A stretch of 64,000 bases of DNA from Microbacterium oxydans (GTDB lineage Bacteria > Actinomycetota > Actinomycetes > Actinomycetales > Microbacteriaceae), in assembly GCF_006540085.1 (NCBI RefSeq), contig NZ_BJOG01000005.1, forward strand, positions 282,981 through 346,980, in the 5' to 3' direction. The notes beneath the pieces were generated by a model that was not told where the DNA came from, made no database searches, and worked only from the letters and a program-made list of their open reading frames with translations. A program made the translations under genes and the position numbers. Numbering within the stretch: the stretch's first letter is position 1; every line of letters begins with the position of its first letter. Positions 34,769 through 44,158 of this stretch are shown here, in pieces.

Positions 34769-36439
34769 GTGCCGAGGATGACGTCGACCAGACCGCGGTT
34801 CGCCACGCGCGCCCTGCTCCTGCAGCTTGCGACGGTGACCCTCGTCGTCGCCCTGTGCACCGGGGTGTATCTCCTCCTCGCCGTGCAGCAGCTGCGTGCC
34901 GAGGCGGAGTCGACGGCGCTGGGAATCGCCCGCACCCTCGCAGAGGATCCGCAGGTGCGCGCAGAGGTCACTCGCATCTCCCTCCAGGAGGGCACACCCG
35001 ACGCGGCAGAATTGCGCGAAGGCGACCTGCAGCGCATCGCATCCGATGTCACCGCGCGCACTGGCGCACTGTTCGTGGTGCTCACCGATGACAACGGCAT
35101 CCGTCTCGCGCATCCCACCCCCGCACGGATCGGCGAAGAGGTCAGCACGCCATACGAAGAGGTGCTCGCCGGCGCCGAGATCGTCGACTGGCAGACCGGG
35201 ACACTCGGCGAGTCCGCACGCGCGAAGGTTCCCGTCCGGGACGAGACCGGCACCCCGGTGGGCGAGGTCAGTGTGGGGTTCGAGCGTGCGGGTGTCTTCG
35301 ACGACCTGCCGCCCCTGCTCGCCGTGATCGGGGGTACGGCTGCGGGCGCCCTCGCTCTGGCTGTGCTCGCATCCCTCCTGCTCCGCAGACGATGGGAGCG
35401 TCTGACCCTCGGCGTGCAGCCGGAAGAGCTGGTCGCGCTCGTGCAGAACCAGACGGCCGTGCTGGACGGGGTCGACGACGGCGTCATCGCCATAGACACA
35501 CGCGGCATCGTCCGGGTCAGCAACGCCGCCGCCGATCGGCTGCTCGACCTCGACGACCCGGTCGGACGTCCCGTCGACGACCTCGGTCTCCTCCCGGCCG
35601 TCCTGGACACCCTCACGGGTACCGGCGCCCGCACGAGCGCCCTCGTCGGAGACCGGATGCTGTATCTCGACTCGCGGAGCGTGGTGCGCGAGGGGCAGCA
35701 GCTCGGCACCGTGCTCATCGTGCGCGACCGCACGGACCTGGTCGCCTTGGCCGAGCGCCTGGAGACGGTCAGGACGATGACCGCCGCGTTGCGCGTGCAG
35801 AGACACGAGTTCGCCAACCGCATGCACGTGGCCGCCGGACTCATCGATGCCGGCCGGGTCACAGATGCCAGGGCGTTCCTCGGCGAGCTCGTGGAGCGGG
35901 GTCCTGTGGCGTTCCCGGTCGTGGGGCTGGACCTCCTGCGGGACCCCTTTCTGCACTCGTTCCTGGGCGCCAAAGCCGTCGAAGCCGGAGAACGCGGCGT
36001 CGCCCTGCGCATCGCGGACGACACCCACCTGCTCGGCACGGTGATCGCTCCCGAAGACGTCGCCGCAGTCCTCGGCAACCTCGTGGACAACGCCGTGACC
36101 GCCGCGGTCTCGGGAGAGCGGACTCCGCGCTGGGTCGAGGTGGCGGTCCTTGACGACGACGATGCACTGGTGTTCACCGTCTCCGACTCCGGCCCCGGAC
36201 TCGGAGACGTCGATCCTTTCGCCCCGCGGACGCGGGACCAGAAGACCACCGACACCGTGCACGGGCATGGGATCGGACTTCCGCTGTCGACGGAGATCGC
36301 CCGTCGGAACGGGGGCGACCTCTGGGTCATCGACCCCGGCGGTATCGACAGCCGCGGTGTCGAAGGCGGCGCTGTCTTCGCCGCGCGCATCAACGGAGCA
36401 GTCGACCGCAGCTCCCCCGATCCTGAGGAGAACACATGA
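34769..36439 (+). CDS. CitA/DcuS-type sensor histidine kinase
   Basis: 556 aa from GTG 34769, which has GGAGAG six bases upstream; nearby ATGs at 34754 and 34778 are less well placed. Layout: membrane segment (about 13-40), extracytoplasmic PAS-like sensor domain (about 41-185, with ARTGALFVVLTDDNGIRLAHP), second membrane segment (about 188-210), cytoplasmic PAS domain (about 220-320), phospho-acceptor H346 in RVQRHEFANRMH, then the ATPase domain with NLVDNAV and GHGIGLPL. This family senses citrate or C4-dicarboxylates. The ATGA overlap with the regulator couples the two genes. Confidence 0.93.
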   Translation: MPRMTSTRPRFATRALLLQLATVTLVVALCTGVYLLLAVQQLRAEAESTALGIARTLAEDPQVRAEVTRISLQEGTPDAAELREGDLQRIASDVTARTGALFVVLTDDNGIRLAHPTPARIGEEVSTPYEEVLAGAEIVDWQTGTLGESARAKVPVRDETGTPVGEVSVGFERAGVFDDLPPLLAVIGGTAAGALALAVLASLLLRRRWERLTLGVQPEELVALVQNQTAVLDGVDDGVIAIDTRGIVRVSNAAADRLLDLDDPVGRPVDDLGLLPAVLDTLTGTGARTSALVGDRMLYLDSRSVVREGQQLGTVLIVRDRTDLVALAERLETVRTMTAALRVQRHEFANRMHVAAGLIDAGRVTDARAFLGELVERGPVAFPVVGLDLLRDPFLHSFLGAKAVEAGERGVALRIADDTHLLGTVIAPEDVAAVLGNLVDNAVTAAVSGERTPRWVEVAVLDDDDALVFTVSDSGPGLGDVDPFAPRTRDQKTTDTVHGHGIGLPLSTEIARRNGGDLWVIDPGGIDSRGVEGGAVFAARINGAVDRSSPDPEENT

Positions 36440-37089
36440 CCGTCCCCCTGCGCGTACTCATCCTGGACGACGACTTCCGCGTCGCCCAGCTTCATCAGGG
36501 CATCGTCGAGGAGCACGCAGGAGTCGGCGTCGCCGAGACCGTGCGATCGCTCGCCGAAGCCCGCGACAGCATGCGTGCTTCCCGACCGGACCTGCTCATC
36601 GCCGACGTGTTCCTTCCCGACGGGGACGGCATCGCGCTCGTCCGCGAGTCCGGCATCGACGCGATCCTGATCTCCGCCGCCGACGACGCTCCGACGGTAC
36701 GCAGAGCACTGCGGTCGGGAGCTGTCGGCTATCTCGTGAAGCCCTTCGAGCGACGGGCTCTGTCAGGACTCCTGGATCGCTACGTGCGATATCGCAACCT
36801 CCTCGACGGTGATCGCACCCTCCGCCAGGAAGACGTCGACCGCGCCCTCGCCATCCTGCACGGTGCGGGCGAACCGGTGTCCGTCTCGCGGTCGGCGACG
36901 GAGCAGCTCGTGCTCGCCGCACTCGGCGACGGAGAGCGTTCGGCAGCGGAGATCGGGGAACGCGTCGGAATCTCGCGCGCGACCGCGCAACGGCATCTCG
37001 CAGCTCTCGCGGCGAGAGCCGTCGTCGACGTGCGCCTCAACTACGGATCGACGGGCCGCCCCGAACACCGCTACGCCGCACGCGTCTGA
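36436..37089 (+). CDS. CitB/DcuR-type response regulator
   Basis: 217 aa. The receiver domain has acidic DDD (11-13), phospho-acceptor D57 in LLIADVFLPDGDG and K near GYLVKPFE. The C-terminal winged-helix domain (SAAEIGERVGISRATAQRHLAAL) is of the CitB/DcuR type. Its start overlaps the kinase stop by four bases. Expected target: the divergent promoter region of the CitMHS transporter (34612-34768). Confidence 0.94.
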   Translation: MTVPLRVLILDDDFRVAQLHQGIVEEHAGVGVAETVRSLAEARDSMRASRPDLLIADVFLPDGDGIALVRESGIDAILISAADDAPTVRRALRSGAVGYLVKPFERRALSGLLDRYVRYRNLLDGDRTLRQEDVDRALAILHGAGEPVSVSRSATEQLVLAALGDGERSAAEIGERVGISRATAQRHLAALAARAVVDVRLNYGSTGRPEHRYAARV

Positions 37090-37107
37090 CGTCAGCGGAT
37101 GGACGGC

Positions 37108-38187
37108 TCAGGAATCGGAGCCGACGGCTGCGAGGCGTGCTTCCTCGTCGGCGGCGATCGCGCTCTCGATGATCGGGTCGAGCGCGCCGTCCATGACCTG
37201 ATCGAGGTTGTACGCCTTGAATCCGGTCCGGTGATCCGCGATCCGGTTCTCCGGGAAGTTGTAGGTGCGGATGCGCTCCGAACGGTCCATGCCCCGGATC
37301 TGCGACTTGCGCGCGTCGGAGGCGGCTGCGTCGAGCTCCTCCTGCTGCTTGGCCAGCATTCGGGCGCGCAGCACGCGCATCGCGGCCTCGCGGTTCTGCA
37401 GCTGCGACTTCTCGTTCTGCATCGACACGACGATGCCGGTGGGCACGTGTGTGATCCGCACCGCGGAGTCCGTGGTGTTGACGGACTGACCGCCGGGCCC
37501 CGAGGAGCGGAACACATCGATCTTGAGGTCGTTCTGGTCGATGTGGATCTCCTCCGGCTCATCGACCTCGGGGAAGACCAGCACACCGGTCGTCGAGGTG
37601 TGGATGCGGCCCTGCGACTCCGTCGCCGGCACCCGCTGCACACGGTGCACCCCTCCCTCGTACTTCAGGTGCGCCCAGACGCCCTGCGCCGGATCGGAGG
37701 AGGAACCCTTGATCGCGACCTGCACGTCCTTGTACCCACCGAGGTCTGACTCGTTGCGCTCGAGCATCTCGGTCTTCCAGCCCTTGGATGCGGCGTACTG
37801 GATGTACATGCGCAGGAGGTCGGCGGCGAACAGCGCGGACTCCGCGCCGCCCTCCCCTGCCTTGATCTCCATGATCACGTCGCGGGCATCGTCGGGGTCA
37901 CGCGGGATCAGCAGACGCCGCAGACGCTCCTGAGCGCCCTGCAGCTCTTCTTCCATCGCAGGGATCTCCGCCGCGATGGACTCGTCCTCCCTGGCGAACT
38001 CCCGCGCCGTCGCCAGGTCGTCGGTCGCCGCGACCCAGGCCTCGTAGGCGGAGACGATGCGCGAGAGTTCCGCGTATCGACGGTTGACGCGCTTCGCGCG
38101 TGCCGCGTCGGCGTGCACCGCAGGGTCGGAGAGCTCCTCCTGCACCCGGCGATGCTCGTCGATCAGAGTCTGGACGGACTCGAACAC
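37108..38187 (-). CDS. prfA: Peptide chain release factor 1
   Basis: 359 aa from the GTG at 38187 ([12 protein letters not shown]). Recognises UAA/UAG: the PxT-type tripeptide PAT lies in RVPATESQG and the peptidyl-hydrolysis motif GGQ in [13 protein letters not shown]. It follows rho by 11 bases on the same strand; the L31 gene often found between rho and prfA is absent. PrmC, its methylase, is 6 kb downstream on the same strand. Confidence 0.97.
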   Translation of the reverse strand: MFESVQTLIDEHRRVQEELSDPAVHADAARAKRVNRRYAELSRIVSAYEAWVAATDDLATAREFAREDESIAAEIPAMEEELQGAQERLRRLLIPRDPDDARDVIMEIKAGEGGAESALFAADLLRMYIQYAASKGWKTEMLERNESDLGGYKDVQVAIKGSSSDPAQGVWAHLKYEGGVHRVQRVPATESQGRIHTSTTGVLVFPEVDEPEEIHIDQNDLKIDVFRSSGPGGQSVNTTDSAVRITHVPTGIVVSMQNEKSQLQNREAAMRVLRARMLAKQQEELDAAASDARKSQIRGMDRSERIRTYNFPENRIADHRTGFKAYNLDQVMDGALDPIIESAIAADEEARLAAVGSDS

Positions 38188-38198
38188 GGGTCGGCCGC

Positions 38199-40121
38199 TC
38201 AGCGGATGTTGTTGTCGTGTCCGTGAGCGCCCGAGGGCAGCGTCGGGATCGACTTCTGCATCTGCACGAGGAACTCGACGTTCGAGTTGGTCTCCTTGAG
38301 CTTGCCAAGCACGACCTCGAGCGCCTGCTGCGGGTCGAGTCCGGCGAGGGCGCGACGGAGCTTCCACGTGATCTTGACCTCGTCGGCCGAGAGCAGCATC
38401 TCCTCGCGGCGGGTGCTGGACGCGTTCACGTCCACGGCCGGGAAGATCCGCTTGTCGGCGAGCTGACGCGACAGGCGCAGTTCGCTGTTGCCGGTGCCCT
38501 TGAACTCCTCGAAGATGACCTCGTCCATCTTGGAGCCGGTCTCGACGAGCGCGGTGGCGAGGATCGTCAGGGATCCGCCGTTCTCGATGTTGCGGGCTGC
38601 ACCGAAGAAGCGCTTCGGCGGGTAGAGCGCGGACGCGTCGACGCCGCCGGTGAGGACGCGGCCGGACGCCGGGGCGGCCAGGTTGTACGCGCGTCCGAGG
38701 CGGGTGATCGAGTCGAGGAGCACGACCACGTCGCGGCCCAGCTCGACGAGACGCTTGGCCCGCTCGATCGCGAGCTCGGCGACGGTGGTGTGGTCTTCGG
38801 CGGGGCGGTCGAAGGTCGAGGCGATGACCTCGCCCTTCACGGTGCGCTCCATGTCGGTGACCTCTTCGGGGCGCTCGTCGACGAGCACGACCATGAGGTG
38901 GACCTCGGGATTGTTCTGCGCGATCGCGTTGGCGATCTGCTGGAGGACGATCGTCTTGCCGGCCTTCGGCGGCGCGACGATCAGGCCGCGCTGACCCTTG
39001 CCGATCGGCGCCACGAGGTCGATGATGCGCTGCGTCAGCTTCTCCGGAGCGGTCTCCAGACGCAGACGCTCCTGCGGGTAGAGCGGGGTGAGCTTGCCGA
39101 ACTCCACGCGGGTGGCCGCGTCGTCGACCGACAGGCCGTTGATCGAATCGACCTTGACCAGGGCGTTGTACTTCTGGCGCCCCTGCTGCTCGCCCTCGCG
39201 CGGCTGCTTGATGGAGCCGACGACCGCGTCGCCCTTGCGGAGGTTGTACTTCTTCACCTGGCCGAGCGAGACGTAGACATCGCTGGGACCGGCGAGGTAG
39301 CCGGTGGTGCGCACGAAAGCGTAGTTGTCGAGCACGTCGAGGATGCCGGCGATCGGGATCAGGACGTCGTCCTCGGTGATCTCGGTCTCGAACTCGTCGG
39401 CCGGTGCACCGTTGCGGCGCTTGTTGCGCTGACGGTTGCGGTTGTTGCCACCGGACTGCTCGTCGTCGGCGGCGGGCTGCGTCTGCTGCTGCTCCTGGGC
39501 CGCGCCGTTCTGACCGCGTCCGCGGTTGCGGCTGCGGCTGCGGTTGCGTCCACGACCGCCCTGCTCCTCGCCGCTGTCCCCGGAGTCGGAGTCGGCGTTC
39601 TGCGGAGCCTCAGCGGGTGCCGATTCGGCAGCGGACTCCGCTGCCGGCTCAGCGGGCGCCTCGGCGTCGGCTGCGGACTTCTGCGCACCGCGGCGTCCGC
39701 GTCCCGTGCTCTTGGGCGCGGCCTCGGCGGGAGCCTCGGCGCCAGCGGAGTCGGAGGCCTCGGCGGGCGCCGTCTCCGCGGCAGGAGCCTCGGCATCGGC
39801 CTTCTTCGCACGGCTGCGACTCGGACGCTTCGCCTTCGGTGCAGCCTCGGTGGTCTCTGCAGTGGCGGACGCTGCTGCGGTGGCGGACGCTTCCGCGGGC
39901 ACGGACGCTTCCGGAGCGGCGTCCGACTTCGCGGCCTTCTCCGCCTTCGCGGCATCGGCCTTCTCCGCCTTCTCGGCCTTCGCAGCCGCGGTCGCGGTGC
40001 TGGCACGGCGAGGCGCACGCTTGCGCGCCGGTGCTGCTTCGCCCGTCGGCTCCGCGGATGTCGCCGGTGCTTCCGAAGCGGGCGCAGACTGTTCGTTCTG
40101 GGTCTCGGAGAGGTTCTCCAC
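38199..40121 (-). CDS. rho: Transcription termination factor Rho with long low-complexity N-terminus
   Basis: 640 aa from GTG 40121, which has GGGAG five bases upstream. The C-terminal 400 residues are standard Rho: RNA-binding OB fold ([23 protein letters not shown]), Walker [24 protein letters not shown] and SGNSEL-type Q-loop. The first 240 residues are low-complexity Ala/Glu/Lys/Pro followed by Arg/Gly/Asn-rich stretches ([14 protein letters not shown]). Actinobacterial Rho proteins often carry such inserts, but the usual SAP-like Rho_N helical domain before the insert is not recognisable here. Confidence 0.96.
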   Translation of the reverse strand: MENLSETQNEQSAPASEAPATSAEPTGEAAPARKRAPRRASTATAAAKAEKAEKADAAKAEKAAKSDAAPEASVPAEASATAAASATAETTEAAPKAKRPSRSRAKKADAEAPAAETAPAEASDSAGAEAPAEAAPKSTGRGRRGAQKSAADAEAPAEPAAESAAESAPAEAPQNADSDSGDSGEEQGGRGRNRSRSRNRGRGQNGAAQEQQQTQPAADDEQSGGNNRNRQRNKRRNGAPADEFETEITEDDVLIPIAGILDVLDNYAFVRTTGYLAGPSDVYVSLGQVKKYNLRKGDAVVGSIKQPREGEQQGRQKYNALVKVDSINGLSVDDAATRVEFGKLTPLYPQERLRLETAPEKLTQRIIDLVAPIGKGQRGLIVAPPKAGKTIVLQQIANAIAQNNPEVHLMVVLVDERPEEVTDMERTVKGEVIASTFDRPAEDHTTVAELAIERAKRLVELGRDVVVLLDSITRLGRAYNLAAPASGRVLTGGVDASALYPPKRFFGAARNIENGGSLTILATALVETGSKMDEVIFEEFKGTGNSELRLSRQLADKRIFPAVDVNASSTRREEMLLSADEVKITWKLRRALAGLDPQQALEVVLGKLKETNSNVEFLVQMQKSIPTLPSGAHGHDNNIR

Positions 40122-40301
40122 GAGTACTCCCTTATATGTCATGGGGAATGAGCGTTGAACGCGCACAACGGGTGCTGCGCGCGATCGCACGGGCTGACGC
40201 TCGGCGCCAGCCAGCCTCGGCAGGCGGCTCAGGAATGAACTCTGCCACAGGGGTTTGCGTGCGGGTCTTGCAAGAGTTGCAATGGGGCCAGATTCACGCA
40301 G

Positions 40302-41264
40302 TTACGTGGAGCCCTCCGCTCGAGACCCCACTGTACCACCACGCACGTCGACTGCGAGCAGGAGAGCCTCCCACGGGGTGTCGGTGACGCGTTCGGCGAG
40401 CTCGACCGCGTCCTGACGACTTCCGGGGCCGTCCGCGAGGACCAGCACACTGGGGCCTGCGCCGGAGACCACCGCGGCGAAACCGGCAGCGCGCAGCGCC
40501 TGCACCAGACGCTGCGTCTCCGGCATCGCTCCGGCACGGTAGTCCTGGTGGAGGCGGTCGGCAGTCGCATCCAGGAGCAGCTCCGGGCTCTGCATCAACG
40601 CGGCGATCAGCAGCGCGGAGCGGGAGACGTTGAACACGGCGTCGGCAGTGGAGACCTGCGGCGGCTGGAGCGACCGCGCCTGCGAGGTCGACATCGTGTA
40701 CGTGGGGACCAGCACCAGAGGCGAGACTCCCCTGTGCACGAGGAGCTTCTTGTGCTGCGGTCCCCGCTCCGACATCCATGCGATCGTCAGGCCACCGAAG
40801 AGCGCCGGCGCCACGTTGTCCGGGTGGCCTTCGAGCTCGGTCGCCAGCCGGAGGAGATCCGTGTCATCGATCTCCACATCACCCTCGAGCAATCCCTTCG
40901 CGGCGAGCACGCCCGCAGCCACGGCGGCACCGGATGAGCCGAGGCCCCTGCCGTGCGGCACGGCGTTCTCCGCGATGATCCGCAGACCGGGAACAGGGCG
41001 TCCCGCGTCGGCGAACACATAGGCGATGGTGCGGACGATCAGGTTCGACTCATCACGAGGGATCTCGGCCGCTCCGGATCCCGAGACCTCGATCTCGAGC
41101 TCGCCGGCCGGCAGGGCCGTGACCAGAAGCGTGTCGTAGATGCTGAGCGCGAGGCCCAGTGTGTCGAAGCCGGGGCCGAGGTTCGCGCTCGTCGCCGGCA
41201 CCCGCACCTCGACGGTGCGTCCTTCGACGGCTCCGCCCTCCGCGGGGACGACGGGCGCTGTCAT
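40302..41264 (-). CDS. thrB: Homoserine kinase
   Basis: 320 aa, GHMP kinase family, phosphorylating homoserine for threonine synthesis. VPATSANLGPGFDTLG and the ATP-binding [17 protein letters not shown] are diagnostic. The ATG at 41264 has GGAAGG nine bases upstream; a GTG at 41270 overlapping the hom stop is an alternative. It follows hom directly; thrC, usually between or beside them, is not in the window. Confidence 0.96.
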   Translation of the reverse strand: MTAPVVPAEGGAVEGRTVEVRVPATSANLGPGFDTLGLALSIYDTLLVTALPAGELEIEVSGSGAAEIPRDESNLIVRTIAYVFADAGRPVPGLRIIAENAVPHGRGLGSSGAAVAAGVLAAKGLLEGDVEIDDTDLLRLATELEGHPDNVAPALFGGLTIAWMSERGPQHKKLLVHRGVSPLVLVPTYTMSTSQARSLQPPQVSTADAVFNVSRSALLIAALMQSPELLLDATADRLHQDYRAGAMPETQRLVQALRAAGFAAVVSGAGPSVLVLADGPGSRQDAVELAERVTDTPWEALLLAVDVRGGTVGSRAEGST

Positions 41265-41266
41265 CG

Positions 41267-42571
41267 TCACTCGCCTTCCACCCGGAGCACCGAGACCACG
41301 CGTGCGACGACCTCGCTGTCCGCGAGAGCGTCGACGGTGGCACTCAGGGCCTGCTCCGTCGCGCGGTGCGTTCCGATGATCAGACGGGCAGTGGGCTCGT
41401 CCTCGCCTTCCACGGTCTGCACGACGGTGGCGACCGAGACATCGCCGTCGCTGAGGATGCTCGCGACCGTCGCGAGCACACCTGGCGCGTCCGCGACCTC
41501 GAGCGTGATCTGGTACCGGGTGGTGACGTGACCGATCGGCACGACGGGCAGGTTGGCGCGAGTGGACTCTCCCACCCCGACCCCGCCTGCGATGTGACGA
41601 CGGGCCGCGGAGACCACGTCGCCGAGCACGGCCGACGCGGTCTGCACGCCACCGGCACCGGCACCGTAGAACATCAGGGAGCCCGCAGCCTCCGCCTCGA
41701 CGAAGACCGCGTTGTTCGCACCGTGCACGGAGGCGAGGGGGTGCGATGCCGGGACGAGGGCCGGGTACACGCGCACCGAGATCGACTCGGCACCGTTGGC
41801 CTCGATCCGCTCGCACACGGCCAGCAGTTTGATCACGAAGCCTGCAGCTCTGGCCTCTTCGATCATCGATGCCGTGATCGAGGTGATGCCCTCGCGGTAG
41901 ACGGCTTCGAGCGGCACGGCCGTGTGGAATGCCAGGCTCGCGAGGATCGCCGCCTTCTGCGCCGCATCGTAACCCTCGACGTCCGCCGTCGGGTCGGCCT
42001 CGGCATAGCCCAGCCGCTGCGCATCGGCGAGCACGTCGGCGAAGTCGGCGCCCTCGGTCTCCATCCGGTCGAGGATGTAGTTCGTCGTGCCGTTCACGAT
42101 GCCCATGATGCGCACCACGCGGTCGCCGGCGAGCGAATCGCGCAGGGGACGGATGATCGGGATCGCCCCCGCCGCGGCGGCCTCGTAGTAGACGGAGGCG
42201 CCCACCCGGTCAGCGGCCTCGAAGAGCTCGGGCCCATGAGTGGCCAGGAGAGCCTTGTTCGCGGTGACCACGTCGGCCCCGGAGCCGATGGCCTGCAGGA
42301 TGTTCGTGCGGGCCGGCTCGATGCCGCCGATGAGCTCGATCACGATGTCGGCGCCCAGGATGAGCGACTCGGCGTCGGTCGTGAAGAGCTCCTTGGGCAG
42401 GTCGACGTCGCGTGGCGCGTCGAGGTTGCGCACCGCGATCCCGGCGAGTTCCAGTTCGGCGCCCGCGCGGTCGGCGAGTTCGTCGCCGTGGCGCAGCAGG
42501 AGGGCCGCGACCTGAGAGCCGACCGCTCCGGCACCCAGCAGCGCCACACGAAGTCGTCGGTATTCAGTCAT
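41267..42571 (-). CDS. hom: Homoserine dehydrogenase
   Basis: 434 aa. Single-function enzyme (no aspartokinase part) reducing aspartate semialdehyde to homoserine. NAD(P)-binding GAGAVGSQVAALL, catalytic region ANKALLATHG and GIVNGTTNYIL, and a C-terminal ACT domain (about 350-434) for threonine feedback. It starts 21 bases after lysA with GAAGGAG, forming the lysA-hom-thrB operon. Confidence 0.98.
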   Translation of the reverse strand: MTEYRRLRVALLGAGAVGSQVAALLLRHGDELADRAGAELELAGIAVRNLDAPRDVDLPKELFTTDAESLILGADIVIELIGGIEPARTNILQAIGSGADVVTANKALLATHGPELFEAADRVGASVYYEAAAAGAIPIIRPLRDSLAGDRVVRIMGIVNGTTNYILDRMETEGADFADVLADAQRLGYAEADPTADVEGYDAAQKAAILASLAFHTAVPLEAVYREGITSITASMIEEARAAGFVIKLLAVCERIEANGAESISVRVYPALVPASHPLASVHGANNAVFVEAEAAGSLMFYGAGAGGVQTASAVLGDVVSAARRHIAGGVGVGESTRANLPVVPIGHVTTRYQITLEVADAPGVLATVASILSDGDVSVATVVQTVEGEDEPTARLIIGTHRATEQALSATVDALADSEVVARVVSVLRVEGE

Positions 42572-42592
42572 GGTTGCTCCTTCGGAGGTGGG

Positions 42593-44011
42593 TCATTGGT
42601 CTCCCTCGGGGGCGTGCGCCCCGTCGATGCCCGCGTCGCGGGCCAGCACGTCGTCGATGGTCTCGCCGCGGACGATGACCGCGGAACGTCCATCGCGTAC
42701 GGCGACGACCGGCGGACGCGGGACGTGGTTGTAGTTGCTGGCGAGCGAGACGCAGTAGGCGCCGGTCGCCGGCACGGCGAGCAGGTCCCCGGGCACGAGG
42801 TCGTCCGGAAGGTACTCGTGATCGACGACGATGTCGCCCGACTCGCAGTGCTTGCCGACCACGCGGCTGAGGCGCGGCTCGCCCGCTCCGACCCGTGAGG
42901 CGATCCGCGCCGAGTACTGGGCGCCGTACAGCGCCGGACGTGCGTTGTCGCTCATCCCGCCGTCGACGCTGATGTAGCGGCGGACGGCTCCGGTGTCGAT
43001 CGTCACGTCCTTGGTGGTGCCGACCTCGTAGATCGTGACACCGGCCGTGCCGACGATGGCGCGGCCGGGTTCGAAGGACAGGGCGGGAATGGAGATGCCC
43101 CGGGCGGCGCAGTCGTCGGCGACCGCGGTGATGACGGCACCGGCAAGGTCTTCGATGGGTGTCGGGTCGTCCACACGCGTGTACGCGATGCCGAAGCCGC
43201 CGCCGAGGTTGAGCTGGGGCACGGGGCCGTCCTCGAGCAGGGCTGCATGCAGGTCGAGCACGCGCGACGCGGATTCGCGGAAGCCTGCGACGCCGAAGAT
43301 CTGCGAGCCGATGTGGCAGTGCAGTCCGGCGAACACCAGGCCGGGGATCTCCCGGATCCGGACCACGGCCCGCTCGGCGTCCGGCAGGGGGAACCCGAAC
43401 TTCTGGTCCTCGTGGGCGGTGGCGAGGAAGTCGTGGGTCTCGGCATGGACGCCGCTGATCACACGCACGAGCACGCGCTGCGTCGCGCCGGTACGCGCCG
43501 TGATCGCTGCGAGGCGTTCGATCTCGATGGCACTGTCCACGATGATCGTGCCGACCCCGACCTCGACCGCGCGTTCCAGCTCGGCGACCGACTTGTTGTT
43601 GCCGTGGAAGCCGATGGAAGCGGGAGCGACCCCCGCGGCGAGGGCCACGGCCAGCTCTCCCCCGGTGCACACGTCGACGCGCAGTCCCTCGTCGACGACC
43701 CAGCGCGCCACGGTCGTGCACAAGAACGCCTTGCCCGCGTAGTACACCTGCGCCGTGGTGCCGTTCTCGGCCGCTGCCCTGTCGAACGCCAGGCGGAATC
43801 TGCGCGCACGCCCGCGAACCTCGTCTTCATCGAGCACGAGGAGCGGAGTGCCGTAGGTGCGGGCCAGGTCCGTGGCGCTGACGCCGGCGATGTCGAGCAC
43901 GCCGTCGTCGTCTCGTACTGCTGAGGCCGGCCAGACGCCGTCGGCGAGATCGTTCGCGTCCTCGGGGACGGCGAGCCATTCCGGGGCGAGCGAATCGGCA
44001 GGGAGAAGCAC
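42593..44011 (-). CDS. lysA: Diaminopimelate decarboxylase
   Basis: 472 aa. PLP enzyme making lysine from meso-diaminopimelate. The PLP lysine lies in QVYYAGKAFLC; HCHIGSQIF, GGGFGIAY and the C-terminal CESGD/GAYC motifs complete the fold III decarboxylase. It starts with GTG at 44011. A TAGAAT element at 44068-44073 (minus strand) is a plausible promoter for lysA-hom-thrB. Confidence 0.97.
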   Translation of the reverse strand: MLLPADSLAPEWLAVPEDANDLADGVWPASAVRDDDGVLDIAGVSATDLARTYGTPLLVLDEDEVRGRARRFRLAFDRAAAENGTTAQVYYAGKAFLCTTVARWVVDEGLRVDVCTGGELAVALAAGVAPASIGFHGNNKSVAELERAVEVGVGTIIVDSAIEIERLAAITARTGATQRVLVRVISGVHAETHDFLATAHEDQKFGFPLPDAERAVVRIREIPGLVFAGLHCHIGSQIFGVAGFRESASRVLDLHAALLEDGPVPQLNLGGGFGIAYTRVDDPTPIEDLAGAVITAVADDCAARGISIPALSFEPGRAIVGTAGVTIYEVGTTKDVTIDTGAVRRYISVDGGMSDNARPALYGAQYSARIASRVGAGEPRLSRVVGKHCESGDIVVDHEYLPDDLVPGDLLAVPATGAYCVSLASNYNHVPRPPVVAVRDGRSAVIVRGETIDDVLARDAGIDGAHAPEGDQ

Positions 44012-44146
44012 TGATCACCAATCGTGGGAAGGATCTCGGGCAGGGCGCGCACATCGAGGTTGACCCGATTCTAGGGCACCCACCCCGTCGCCTTGATCAC
44101 GGTGACTCGCCGCGTCAAGCCCCTGCAGCACTCCGCAGGTGCCTCC

Positions 44147-44152
44147 TAAGGT
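44147..44152 (+). promoter_or_regulatory. -10 element for the leaderless yihY-like gene
   Basis: TAAGGT, 6 bases before the GTG at 44159. Confidence 0.5.
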
Positions 44153-44158
44153 GGGGGC

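Noticed and set aside
32996..36268. Very long minus-strand frames covering the kinase and part of the citrate symporter
   Set aside because: Only the part from 34611 leftward is a real protein; the rest is antisense to the well-supported sensor kinase.
38188..38198. Expected rpmE (L31) gene between rho and prfA
   Set aside because: The gap is only 11 bases; the gene is simply absent at this locus.
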